Source: JBJENW01 sp051880395 (lineage in GTDB: Bacteria; Bacillota; Clostridia; Lachnospirales; Lachnospiraceae). From it: a stretch of DNA of 36,650 bases. The notes beneath the pieces were generated by a model. The model was not told the origin of the DNA. It saw only the letters and a program-made list of their open reading frames with translations, and ran no database searches. The DNA is taken from NCBI GenBank assembly GCA_051880395.1, contig JBJENW010000350.1, forward strand, positions 1-36,650. Direction: 5' to 3'. Both the position numbers and the translations under genes were made by a program. Shown here in pieces: positions 15,290 through 24,349 of this stretch; within the stretch, counting starts at the first letter, position 1, and each line of letters starts with the position of its first letter.

Positions 15290-16408
15290 TTAAAATTTAA
15301 TTTTTCCGAAAAAAATATGTTTGTCCAGTTTCTGTATCAGGTAGTAGATCTTGCGTATCAAGCCAAATCTTTTACCAGAATTCATTTCATTTATATACAC
15401 AGAAAGATCTCGGGGAAGTGTAATATCATAATTTTTTGCGCTCATAAATTTTTGAAGTTCTTCCAGATAATCTTCCTCACGGCAGTCAAACAAATCCCTA
15501 AGCTTCTGTTTATAATCAGATGACAGGCGAGGTTTCTGTATAAGAGCATGATAAAGAAGACTGTATTGATAATCCTGCAGCGACAAAACAGGAAACCCTT
15601 TCCCGGAGTCTACTTGCTTGAGAAGCATTTCTTCTTCCCAAGCTTTGCAATAATAATCGTCCCCCACATATCTTAAATCAAAATATACATCTTCCTGCCC
15701 AATTTTAACCCGGTAGTGTACCCGGAATGTCGCTTTAAACACAGGAACACCGCCCAGAATCCATTTCATACGCTTCAGATCGTCGGTAAGCAGATCAATA
15801 TCCCCATGCTGTTCGGACTGATATGTCTGAGGCAGATATTCGGAATTTCGAAGCACAAGATAATTTACCGACTGATTCATTATGTAAAACAGCTGAGTTA
15901 AATTTTCCCATCCATCCAGTCCAGTCACATTTTCAGACCATTGATTTGGAAAGGCTTCTGCCTGATTCGCAAGGTCTTCTGGACTGATACCTAAAAGTGC
16001 AGCCAGATCGTGGCGAGCTTCTTTCTCATTGTTGGTACCATGTACACGGCTGCCATGATAATGGGGAGGTGTTGTCTTATCATTGGTCCAGCTTCGGAAT
16101 TTTTCCTTTTTATCAAATATATTTCGATTGACAAGTTCCCTGCCATGAGAGGTTGTGCGTGGTTCATAACAAGGACTATCGTCACGAACAACAATCAGAG
16201 TAAAAGTGCCATTTCCGCATTCCTCTTCTTTTTTTGAACCGTGTGGAAGATTCTGTCCATAAAATCTGGACAAATTATCAGAAAAGCGTGATGGATCCCA
16301 TGTGATATCGATTATTTTGATAATACAGAGCTCCTTGCGAATATCTTCCAGAATATCGTTCTTCTTCCACTGAGCTTTTTCCCAGATAATAAAAAGATGG
16401 TATTCCAT
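15290..16408 (-). CDS. Nucleotidyltransferase-like protein with GDID motif, function unknown
   Basis: A 372-aa soluble protein. The second half looks like a minimal nucleotidyltransferase: HGDIDLLTDD (D203, D205) and a third carboxylate in VYFDLRY (D244), resembling the NTP_transf_5-like group seen in polysaccharide clusters. The N-terminal ~150 residues form a separate module with SHGRELVNRNIFDKK and SRVHGTNNEKEARHDL, which I do not recognise. The start is ATG 16408 with AAAGGAG upstream; the GTG at 16429 would overlap that site. It lies between wzy and the kinase-fold gene with tight spacing. The pair may add or prime a modification on the repeat unit; this is inference. Confidence 0.65.
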   Translation of the reverse strand: MEYHLFIIWEKAQWKKNDILEDIRKELCIIKIIDITWDPSRFSDNLSRFYGQNLPHGSKKEEECGNGTFTLIVVRDDSPCYEPRTTSHGRELVNRNIFDKKEKFRSWTNDKTTPPHYHGSRVHGTNNEKEARHDLAALLGISPEDLANQAEAFPNQWSENVTGLDGWENLTQLFYIMNQSVNYLVLRNSEYLPQTYQSEQHGDIDLLTDDLKRMKWILGGVPVFKATFRVHYRVKIGQEDVYFDLRYVGDDYYCKAWEEEMLLKQVDSGKGFPVLSLQDYQYSLLYHALIQKPRLSSDYKQKLRDLFDCREEDYLEELQKFMSAKNYDITLPRDLSVYINEMNSGKRFGLIRKIYYLIQKLDKHIFFGKIKF

Positions 16409-16419
16409 GTCTTCTCCTT

Positions 16420-17736
16420 TCACGACCACTTTAGTTTCACTTTAAATCCGATTTTCAAAATGAAATAACAAATAATAAACATACTGAAATAATTCATAGA
16501 AAAGATATATCTGTAAAAGTAGTCGGCAATCCCATTCATTACTAGTCCATAGTTTATGCAGATATAAATCAAGGTTAGAAACTGTACTTTTCCAATCTGA
16601 AATTTACGTAGAATACAACTGTACAGGCTGTTGTAAAAATAAGCCATAAAAGATGACAGACCGATCACACCGACTATTCCGAAATCATACAGCCAGTAAT
16701 AATAATTGGCACAGATATTTCCAATTGCAGCGTTATGGATATAGACAAATTTTCCTGTCTGAGGCAGTGTATCATGAAGAAGCCCCATATAATTAAGTAC
16801 ACGATCAAAACCAGCAAACGTATATAAGGTTCCATGCCCCAATAAGGTAATATCCGTTATGCCCTGTTTGATGTATATATTCAAAATTTCCATGGTAGAT
16901 CCGCCATACATAGATAAATAGTATAGCGGAGGTCTTGTGCTGCTGGAATGCCTTCCTATTATTGTACCAATCTGAATGAAACCGTAAAGCACTGTAAATG
17001 CAATAATAATGATTGTTATTATATCCTTCAATGAAAGAACGTTTCTTTTTCCACTTATTTTTTGCTTCATTAATATATATAGAAAGAATCCTTCCAGAAA
17101 AGAGAGCAAAATATAAATCCGACTGGACTGAAGAATCTGCAGCATCCAGAATGCCAGAATTCCAATTATATATTTGATCTGCCCCTTGATTTTTTTGTTC
17201 AATGTAAAATTGTGAACAAGTATGTAAATTTCAATTACCGACAAAGCCCAACTCAACTTGATACATTGTCCGAGAAGAAATGGTACAGTAATGGTTCCTT
17301 CTTTTCGCGCATTTCTGTATATGCGGAGAATAACACGGAGTGTTTCGCCGCTTGAGTGTTTTATGAAAAATATACTATAGGCAGCTAAGACCGCAATTTG
17401 AAAAAATACAAAAAATCCTATATTGCTGGATCTATAGCGAATAATCCTGCATTCTTCGACAGGTGCTTGCTCCATAATATTCTTTTTTCGTCTGGTCAAT
17501 TTATATAACATACTGACATTAAAAAATGACACGCTGCCTGTCAGATAGACCACAAAGGTCGAAAAAGCAAATTCTTCTTTCCAAACACAATTGCCGTAAA
17601 TCATTGCGATGGTGGAACTAATGCATCCTAAAAAATATAGATTTGCCGGCGCCAGGATATTATTATCAATCAGGAAATAACTGCAAATAAACAGGAAAAT
17701 AAATGCGGTCAACAATATAATCTGCAATTCATTCAC
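16420..17736 (-). CDS. wzy: O-antigen/capsule repeat-unit polymerase Wzy
   Basis: A 438-aa very hydrophobic protein with about ten or more membrane segments, a long extracytoplasmic loop (from IIGRHSSSTRPPLYYL to YIHNAAIGNICANYYY) and no soluble domain. This topology, together with its position between a glycosyltransferase gene and the flippase, fits the oligosaccharide repeat-unit polymerase. Wzy proteins diverge strongly, so topology and context carry the call. The start is GTG, overlapping the upstream GT2 stop as GTGA. Confidence 0.85.
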   Translation of the reverse strand: MNELQIILLTAFIFLFICSYFLIDNNILAPANLYFLGCISSTIAMIYGNCVWKEEFAFSTFVVYLTGSVSFFNVSMLYKLTRRKKNIMEQAPVEECRIIRYRSSNIGFFVFFQIAVLAAYSIFFIKHSSGETLRVILRIYRNARKEGTITVPFLLGQCIKLSWALSVIEIYILVHNFTLNKKIKGQIKYIIGILAFWMLQILQSSRIYILLSFLEGFFLYILMKQKISGKRNVLSLKDIITIIIIAFTVLYGFIQIGTIIGRHSSSTRPPLYYLSMYGGSTMEILNIYIKQGITDITLLGHGTLYTFAGFDRVLNYMGLLHDTLPQTGKFVYIHNAAIGNICANYYYWLYDFGIVGVIGLSSFMAYFYNSLYSCILRKFQIGKVQFLTLIYICINYGLVMNGIADYFYRYIFSMNYFSMFIICYFILKIGFKVKLKWS

Positions 17737-18614
17737 ATCCTTTTTCCATCTAGAATTCCTTGTACAAACGAACAGAAAAGAGTTATTTTTCCTTTTCCCC
17801 GTATGATGCTGGAGGCTCCGTTATACAGATAATTTTTTTTCGTATATTCTTTTCCGATATATGCTTTATACTTTCGATTCAAATAAATTCTGTTTCGCGT
17901 GCCGTAATATAGACGCATTGGACTGACTTCTCTTTTATAGGACAGTTTATTAAAAAAAGAGCAGCCTGTTTTCTGTGCAATTTGTTTATATATTTCGGAA
18001 AAACGAGAAGGATTTAGATTTCCAAGTTCATGATCCAGTATTACTGAGTTCACTCTCAGGATCTGATAATTGTGAATTCGGATTTTTAGGCAGTACTCAT
18101 CATCTACCAATCCGATAAATAGCTTGTCATCATATTTTCCAACCTGCTCCCATACTGATAAATTTACAAGGCTTCCAGATGTGATGCACATATCAATCAA
18201 ATCATAAGACTTTTCAAAAACAGGAATCTTTTCTGGTCTTCTTTTGTCAAAAATAACCGGGCAAATAATCCCGATCCGCTCCCACCCAAGATATTGGGAA
18301 AACGCCTTCATCGTATCTTTCGGAACAACAGAATCCTGATCAAGCGTTAAGAGCCACAGCATTCCATCCTTTACGGCGGCCTCTGAAATATGATTAAGTG
18401 CAGAAGCAATTCCTACATTGATATCGGAACATATCATCTCTATTTTTCTGTCCTCTTTCCAGATATTGCGAATCTGTTCCATATTTTTTGACCCATTATC
18501 AAAAATATAGATTTTTCTAACTTGACCAGAAATTCTGTTAACATTTTCAGTCAAACGGCTGATTTCTGGATTGTATGTCACAATACCTGCAGCAATTCTT
18601 CTTTCATCTTCCAT
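17733..18614 (-). CDS. Glycosyltransferase family 2 (rhamnosyltransferase-like)
   Basis: A 293-aa GT-A enzyme. It has the IVTYNPE start, a nucleotide-binding IFDNGS (D39), and the metal-binding DQD (92-94) in LLTLDQDSVVP, with the GIASALNH segment typical of the dTDP-rhamnosyl transferase subgroup. Donor specificity cannot be fixed from motifs. Its ATG abuts the stop of the upstream GT2 (TAAATG), and its own stop overlaps wzy, so it is in the same operon. Confidence 0.9.
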   Translation of the reverse strand: MEDERRIAAGIVTYNPEISRLTENVNRISGQVRKIYIFDNGSKNMEQIRNIWKEDRKIEMICSDINVGIASALNHISEAAVKDGMLWLLTLDQDSVVPKDTMKAFSQYLGWERIGIICPVIFDKRRPEKIPVFEKSYDLIDMCITSGSLVNLSVWEQVGKYDDKLFIGLVDDEYCLKIRIHNYQILRVNSVILDHELGNLNPSRFSEIYKQIAQKTGCSFFNKLSYKREVSPMRLYYGTRNRIYLNRKYKAYIGKEYTKKNYLYNGASSIIRGKGKITLFCSFVQGILDGKRM

Positions 18615-19646
18615 TTATTTTATGCCCTTTTGCCATTTTCGAATCTTTCCCAGCAGATCAAGAACTCTGAATGCGTTCAATTGGATCAGAATGAGCACGA
18701 TCTGCCTTTGAAAAGAAAGTCCCTTCCGATTTTTTGTTCTGAGTGCCTGCTGGATAATGGGTTTATGAAGATAATTTTGATACTTTTTCTTTTTTTCTGC
18801 ATATGGTTCCGGATTGGCAGGATTAAAATATCCGCTGATCGCCGTCGTAATAATCACATACAGAAGGCGATTGTCAAACCATGGCAAAAGCATCTCTTTG
18901 TTACGGCTAGTTTCGATAAAATCGCGAATCTGTTCAAAACATCGGATAACCATCTCATGATTTTCTTCATTATGAGATGCGGAAATGGAATTTTCATTAT
19001 AGATATAATGATAAAATGGCCGATTCAGAAAACAAGCCCGTTCCAACTGCTCAAATAATCGGAGGTTAAATTCCAGCCCTTCGGCTCCCTGCCGTAGCTG
19101 TTCATCATGAAGGATATGATGTGCAGCCAGGAATCCCCGCCGGATCAGTTTAGAATAAGCTACGGCAATATTGCCGTTGTAAATCAAGAGTTGTTGCTGA
19201 AGCCATCTGCATTCTTCTTTTGTGTAAACCTTCTCGTCTAAATAAAATTTATATTCTGTTGAAGAATGTCCATAATCCTTTGTTATACCGCACATAACAA
19301 GCTGAACATCCTTTTCTATTCCCAAATGGTACATGGCTTTACACATGTCTGGCTCAATCCAGTCATCGCCATCTACAAACATGATCCAATCTCCGGCAGC
19401 AGCTTGAAAACCGGCATTGCGGGCAGAGGAAAGACCTCCATTTTTCTTATGGATCACCTTGATTCGATTGTCTTGTTCTGCATAGGAATCGCAGAGTGCT
19501 CCGCATTGATCCGGTGAACCATCATCTATCAGAAGAATTTCGATTTCTTTTAATGTCTGCTCCATTATACTCTCAATACATTTTTTTAGATACTGCTCCG
19601 GAACCTTGTAAACCGGAACGATTATGCTGATCAGTGGCTGTGCCAT
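18615..19646 (-). CDS. Glycosyltransferase family 2
   Basis: A 343-aa GT2 with SIIVPVYKVPEQYLKKCIES at the N-terminus, the donor-binding LLIDDGSPD (41-43) and the metal motif VDGDD (92-95), followed by an acceptor domain with many aromatic residues. It would add one sugar to the lipid-linked repeat unit on the cytoplasmic side. AAGGGG 7 nt upstream supports the start. It begins 12 nt after the FrhB-like gene. Confidence 0.93.
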   Translation of the reverse strand: MAQPLISIIVPVYKVPEQYLKKCIESIMEQTLKEIEILLIDDGSPDQCGALCDSYAEQDNRIKVIHKKNGGLSSARNAGFQAAAGDWIMFVDGDDWIEPDMCKAMYHLGIEKDVQLVMCGITKDYGHSSTEYKFYLDEKVYTKEECRWLQQQLLIYNGNIAVAYSKLIRRGFLAAHHILHDEQLRQGAEGLEFNLRLFEQLERACFLNRPFYHYIYNENSISASHNEENHEMVIRCFEQIRDFIETSRNKEMLLPWFDNRLLYVIITTAISGYFNPANPEPYAEKKKKYQNYLHKPIIQQALRTKNRKGLSFQRQIVLILIQLNAFRVLDLLGKIRKWQKGIK

Positions 19647-19658
19647 TCTCGTACCCCT

Positions 19659-20855
19659 TTATCTTTTCAGGATTTTTTTTGCAGCGCGTTTGGCAATCCG
19701 GTAAATGCCCGACTGAAAGCAGAAAATTCGGGCACTTCTTTCAAGTTTAACTGCAATTGTTTCTGGAAAATATTTGTGAAATAGTTCTTCTCCTGACATG
19801 GCATCCATATCTTTAAAAAATTCTTTCCTTCTGGGATTTTCCGAAACAGACTGATACATTTCCTTAACACCGGCTGTCAGCTGGTCAGCTGATACCTCAG
19901 TATATCGAAGAGAATCCTTGATTTCCTGAAATATCATCTGTGCCTTTGAAGAATGGAGCAGAACTCGTGTGGTACCTTTATCATCATCAAGCCTTTTATC
20001 AAATTCATATACTGGATAACAATCCCAGATAGTAAAATCACTGACCCGATATCGCTTCTTAAATTTGCAGTCATAGCAGGATGGGCGGTCACAAATATTA
20101 GCAAAAAAGGCCCGCAGCATGGGATCCGTATCTATTCCGTAAGTATATACTTCTTTTCCTGTGCTGTCTTTCAACGTCATGGTAGAATACTGATAACCAT
20201 AGTGTTTATCACGAAACAGGATATTCGAAATATCTGTTCCATATTTTATCTTTTGCATTTCCAGATATGTTTTCCATACGGATGGAGACGGAACCGCATG
20301 ACAAACAACATCGACTGTGATCAGGTTATTATATTCTTTTCCAAGATATTGTTTCAGACCTTCAATCTGGCAGGGAGTTCCGCTGTAGCAAACAAAAGTT
20401 CCCATTTTCAGGATCTGCTCTGCTTCTGCAAAAGTTTTCCCGATATCGCTTTGGACATACTTACTATTACGCAGCCTTTTCAGTTCTGCTTCGTTCGATA
20501 TCGAAACATGCTCCACCTCAAAATGATTGTTGTAAGCTGCACCAAATACAATTCCGCCTCTGTTCAATACATAATGGGAAATTGCAGAGAAAGCACCTCC
20601 CGAGGTACTTTCTCTGCGGATTTTTTCATCTTTTATTTGGACAACATATGCTTTCTGTTCTAATTCCGTATCCGGTTTTGCATGCAGGACAGGGCAGACC
20701 ATTTCACACAGGCCACAGGAAATACATTGGTCCGTATCGATGACTGGGTAAAGAAATCCTTCTGTATCTGCCTGCATCGTGATACAGTTCTGAGGACATC
20801 GGTTCATGCACCCGCCGCAGCCACAGCAACTTTTTTTATCCTGTATCTGAATCAT
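19659..20855 (-). CDS. Coenzyme F420 hydrogenase beta-subunit-like (FrhB/FdhB) iron-sulfur protein
   Basis: A 398-aa protein with two N-terminal 4Fe-4S clusters (CCGCGGCMNRCP and CISCGLCEMVCP) and the FrhB N- and C-terminal domains (ESTSGGAFSAI, then CYSGTPCQIEGL, then DFTIWDCYP). Homologues are common in exopolysaccharide clusters next to pyruvyl transferases, where they may carry out a flavin-linked redox step on a sugar; the reaction is not established. The start ATG 20855 has AAAGGG upstream and overlaps the pyruvyl transferase gene by 20 nt. The extra frame to 20894 is not needed. Confidence 0.9.
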   Translation of the reverse strand: MIQIQDKKSCCGCGGCMNRCPQNCITMQADTEGFLYPVIDTDQCISCGLCEMVCPVLHAKPDTELEQKAYVVQIKDEKIRRESTSGGAFSAISHYVLNRGGIVFGAAYNNHFEVEHVSISNEAELKRLRNSKYVQSDIGKTFAEAEQILKMGTFVCYSGTPCQIEGLKQYLGKEYNNLITVDVVCHAVPSPSVWKTYLEMQKIKYGTDISNILFRDKHYGYQYSTMTLKDSTGKEVYTYGIDTDPMLRAFFANICDRPSCYDCKFKKRYRVSDFTIWDCYPVYEFDKRLDDDKGTTRVLLHSSKAQMIFQEIKDSLRYTEVSADQLTAGVKEMYQSVSENPRRKEFFKDMDAMSGEELFHKYFPETIAVKLERSARIFCFQSGIYRIAKRAAKKILKR

Positions 20856-22062
20856 GTTTTTTCCCTTTCTGGCATAGATCTGTAGGTTGTTCATCTTTCA
20901 GTGCCATTTCCAGATATCGGTAGGAAGTCTCTCTGACAATATTCAAATTTCTATGAACTACATCATAATCTATTTTCAAATCAAGACATTTCCGGATCTC
21001 TTCATCCCCATTCAAGATACGTTTCTCTATGCCCAACAGCTTGAAAAGCGTGTCAAGTCGGCTGTTCGTAGAGGTTCCGGCATTTTTTTTATACCTCTGG
21101 AATGCAAAAAAAATCCGTTTATATAATATAGAAAATACAGAGCAATGAAAGGAATCTGTGCAGACATAACAAGCATTTCTGATTAAATTCAGAAAATCAG
21201 ATGGCGAAATATCGTAAGGAGTCATATCTGCATACTGTTCATCCACTTTAACGAACTCATCCAAATGGATCAGCGCTACGATTATACAGCCCGTTTTTTC
21301 TTTCAAACGCTTTGCAAACTCACGGTGCATAGAATTACTGCCTAAAAAATAGCAGAAAATATACGGTTTCTGAATAAGCGCTTCTGTTTGCTGGATGTTC
21401 ATCCACTCTTCTCCTGTAAAAAGCAACGTCGGATCGCAGACGACAGGAACTTCTCTCCCTGTCAGCATTCGAATTAATTGTTGTCCGGATTCTTCGCGAA
21501 TTCCAATATGCCGAATTTTTAATAAAAATTTTTTTGCCTTTTTTGCTGTACTTCTGGGAAGAACTGCTTGTCCGAAGCTGGTTGCATAAGCGATTGTATT
21601 TACTGCTTCTGGAACAAAATTTAATGTATAATAGTCAGCAGCAATATTTCCTGGAAGCCATAACTGATCACTTCCTACTAATACGGCAGAGTAATTATCC
21701 AGACAATAGCTGGATAATTCTTGCCGGGAACCATATGGCCGTGATAAACGGAAAGAATTGCGGGCAAACTCATCAAATTTTTGATTTCGCATCTGTGATA
21801 AACGAGCATAGCTGCCTTTTGACCATTTCTTTAGCACGACATTTTTGATCATTCCCTTTTTCATGAAAAGGAAATCAGAAGTAAACGAGGCCTTGATGAA
21901 ATATTTTATTTTTGAATTCCGGATCTCGTGATGGAATCCGGAAATATTTATCGTTTCATTTTCATAGCCAAGCTTGTCCAATACTCTCTGTGTAGCATAT
22001 GCCTGCAGCATACTTCCATAATTATGCTGGAAATAGCATGAAACAATTGCTGTTTTTTTCAT
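20836..22062 (-). CDS. Polysaccharide pyruvyl transferase family protein
   Basis: A 408-aa member of the CsaB/WcaK/ExoV-type family. It has NYGSMLQAYATQRVL at the N-terminus, AVLVGSDQLW in the middle and a C-terminal half resembling GT-B enzymes (YVCTDSFHCSVFS). It would move a pyruvyl group from phosphoenolpyruvate onto a sugar, giving a negatively charged ketal. ATG 22062 is preceded by AGGAG at 8 nt, better than the TTG six bases earlier. It is followed directly by the overlapping FrhB-like gene, a pairing often seen in such clusters. Confidence 0.92.
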   Translation of the reverse strand: MKKTAIVSCYFQHNYGSMLQAYATQRVLDKLGYENETINISGFHHEIRNSKIKYFIKASFTSDFLFMKKGMIKNVVLKKWSKGSYARLSQMRNQKFDEFARNSFRLSRPYGSRQELSSYCLDNYSAVLVGSDQLWLPGNIAADYYTLNFVPEAVNTIAYATSFGQAVLPRSTAKKAKKFLLKIRHIGIREESGQQLIRMLTGREVPVVCDPTLLFTGEEWMNIQQTEALIQKPYIFCYFLGSNSMHREFAKRLKEKTGCIIVALIHLDEFVKVDEQYADMTPYDISPSDFLNLIRNACYVCTDSFHCSVFSILYKRIFFAFQRYKKNAGTSTNSRLDTLFKLLGIEKRILNGDEEIRKCLDLKIDYDVVHRNLNIVRETSYRYLEMALKDEQPTDLCQKGKKHDSDTG

Positions 22063-22080
22063 TCCCAATATCTCCTGACA

Positions 22081-23163
22081 TCATTCTGTATCACATAATG
22101 CGCTCATATAAACCGCATTATACTTTTCTGCCATAATCGCAGTATTATACTGTACCTTCACTTCTGAATGTGCTTTCTCAATTAGATCATTTACATTTCC
22201 GTATTGTACTTCTCGGATTGCATGAACAAATTCGCTTATATTGTGACATACAAACCCATTATCTCGGTTATGGATCACATCATGATTGCCGATCACATCA
22301 CTGACAACACAAGGTTTTCGCATGTACATGGCTTCCAGTAAAGACATTGGAAGTCCTTCCCAGAGCGATGTGAGCAAAAAAACATCATATTGGATGGAAC
22401 ATTGCAAAGCTTCTTTTCTCTGACACCATCCTGTAATTTCAATATTAGGAGCAGTCAGTTCTTTTCTTAATTCACCATCGCCGATCCAGACAAAACGAAC
22501 ATCTGGCATTTCCATAGCAATCTGATTAAAGATGCCGGGGTTTTTCTGATAACAGATTCTGCCGAGAGTAAATACGGTAAAAAGATTGTTGCTGAATACT
22601 GAGGGAGGAGCAGTTAATTGCTGCAATTCACAGACATTTATCCCGTTGTTTATATAAGTAGTATTTTTTGTAAGCTTCAGAGATTCCTTATATTCCCCCT
22701 CACTGCAGCTGATTGTCATGCAGGATCTTCTTCCACTTAATTTTTCCACGGTTTTATATATGAACCGTTTCGAAGCGCTGTGATTCTGCATTAGAAAGCT
22801 ATAGCCGTGTGGTGTGTAAAACAAAGGAGTCTTTTTTCCATTAAATCCCCATCTCCCCAGGACGCCAGCTTTGCTGCTGTGCAAATGAATAATGTCAGGC
22901 TGTACCCAATCGGCGATTTTTCGAATTTCAAAAAAAGCTTTAAAATCTTTCCCGATATTTATAGAACGTTGGAAATTTTTTACCTCTATTAAATGTATTT
23001 TTTTATTAAAATAACTTTTTAAATCGGGCGGCGTCTGCTCACGAACCGAATAAGCAATATACATATCGTGAATATTTGACAGTTCATTTGCTAAATCAAC
23101 GATGTATGTAAACACACCGCCGCCCATGGCTTCCACTATAAACAGGATTTTCTTTTCATTCAT
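22081..23163 (-). CDS. Glycosyltransferase family 4 (GT-B)
   Basis: A 360-aa retaining GT4. The N-terminal loop FIVEAMGGGVFTYIVDLA binds the acceptor side. DIIHLHSSKAGVLGR and TPHGYSF are family segments, and SLWEGLPMSLLEAM is the EX7E nucleotide-sugar motif. The start ATG 23163 has GAGGAGAG upstream; the longer frame to 23235 would run through the hairpin 23200-23230. It is the first glycosyltransferase gene after the giant surface protein, and the pyruvyl transferase follows 18 nt later. Confidence 0.93.
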   Translation of the reverse strand: MNEKKILFIVEAMGGGVFTYIVDLANELSNIHDMYIAYSVREQTPPDLKSYFNKKIHLIEVKNFQRSINIGKDFKAFFEIRKIADWVQPDIIHLHSSKAGVLGRWGFNGKKTPLFYTPHGYSFLMQNHSASKRFIYKTVEKLSGRRSCMTISCSEGEYKESLKLTKNTTYINNGINVCELQQLTAPPSVFSNNLFTVFTLGRICYQKNPGIFNQIAMEMPDVRFVWIGDGELRKELTAPNIEITGWCQRKEALQCSIQYDVFLLTSLWEGLPMSLLEAMYMRKPCVVSDVIGNHDVIHNRDNGFVCHNISEFVHAIREVQYGNVNDLIEKAHSEVKVQYNTAIMAEKYNAVYMSALCDTE

Positions 23164-23199
23164 GATCTCTCCTCGGCCGGTTTTGTCTACATAAATTAG

Positions 23200-23230
23200 C
23201 TCCGGTGATGTAATGGAATCATCACCGGAG
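23200..23230 (-). terminator. Hairpin after the surface-protein gene
   Basis: A perfect 11-bp stem (23200-23210 with 23220-23230) with a 9-nt loop, 14 nt after the stop of the giant gene. The following minus-strand bases (CTAATTTATG) give only a weak U-tract, so it may be a partial terminator or an mRNA-stabilising end that lowers expression of the glycosyltransferase genes beyond. Confidence 0.55.
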
Positions 23231-23244
23231 ACCATTACTTCATT

Positions 23245-24349
23245 TTATTTTAAAGTTAAAACTGCTTCATCAGATACCAAAATATTTCCGTTTTCATCGG
23301 TTATCGTGCAGCGAACGACACGTCCGTTCATGCTTTTGGCAACAGGTGAAATTCTGTAAGTTGCAGTTTTTGAGGAAGATACCGTCGGCTTCGTCCAGGT
23401 AATTCCTCCATCTTTACTGTATTCCCATTGGTAAGTTAAGCCGTTTCCGGTTGCTTCAATTGTAAAGGCTATCGCATCACCGATCTCACATTCTACATTT
23501 TGAGGCTGCTCTGTAATTGCAAACTTTGCCAGAACAGTCAATACTGCTGTATCGGATACCATCGTATTGCCATTTGAATCCGTTACGGTACAACGCACGA
23601 CACGTCCGTTCATACTCTTAATGGTAGGAGTGATCGTATACGCGGTTGTCTTAGCTGTAGAACCTGCCGGTGTGGTCCAGGTAGCTCCTCCATCTTTGCT
23701 GTATTCCCACTGATAGGTCAGATCATCTCCAGCTGCTTCAATCGTGAAAGTGGCTCCTGCTCCAGCTTCACATTCCACGTTCTGGGGCTGTTTGGTGATA
23801 GAAAGCAGACTTACAATAGTTAATACTGCTGTATCGGATACCATCGTATTGCCATTTGAATCCGTTACGGTACAACNNNNNNNNNNNNNNNNNNNNNNNN
23901 NNNNNNNNNNNNNNNNNNNNNNNNNNNNNNNNNNNNNNNNNNNNNNNNNNNNNNNNNNNNNNNNNNNNNNNNNNNNTCAGATCATCTCCAGCTGCTTCAA
24001 TCGTGAAAGTGGCTCCTGCTCCAGCTTCACACGCCACATCTTGAGGCTGTTTTGTGATAGCTAGTTTGTTTTTTACAGTTAATATTGCTGTATCGGATAT
24101 CGTTGTCTTTCCATTTGTATCCGTAATTGTACAGCGAACAACACGTCCGTTCATGCTCTTTGCAGTAGGACCAATCTTATATGTTTTAGTCCGGGATGAG
24201 GAGACGGAAGGCGTTGCCCAAGTAATTCCGCCGTCTTTGCTGTATTCCCACTGGTATGTCAGACCATCTCCTTCCGCTTCTACTGTGAAGGATATGGTGG
24301 TTCCCGGTTCACATTCTACATCTTGCGGCTGACGGATGATGACCGGTGC
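23245..24349 (-). repeat. Tandem 282-bp Ig-like domain repeats (94 aa each)
   Basis: At least four copies at the C-terminus of the giant protein, each with the pattern QPQ(D/N)VxCE, LTYQWEYSKDGG, KSMNGRVVRCT and a closing SDxAxLT. Corresponding points in three copies (23419, 23701 and 24242 after gap correction) are spaced exactly 282 bp. The copy holding the gap and the one after it look identical where both can be read, which explains the assembly failure. Confidence 0.92.

Noticed and set aside
23768..23876. Apparent frameshift and premature end of the giant surface protein
   Set aside because: The frame change arises from the 100-N placeholder. The repeat arithmetic (123 bp missing) restores a single frame.
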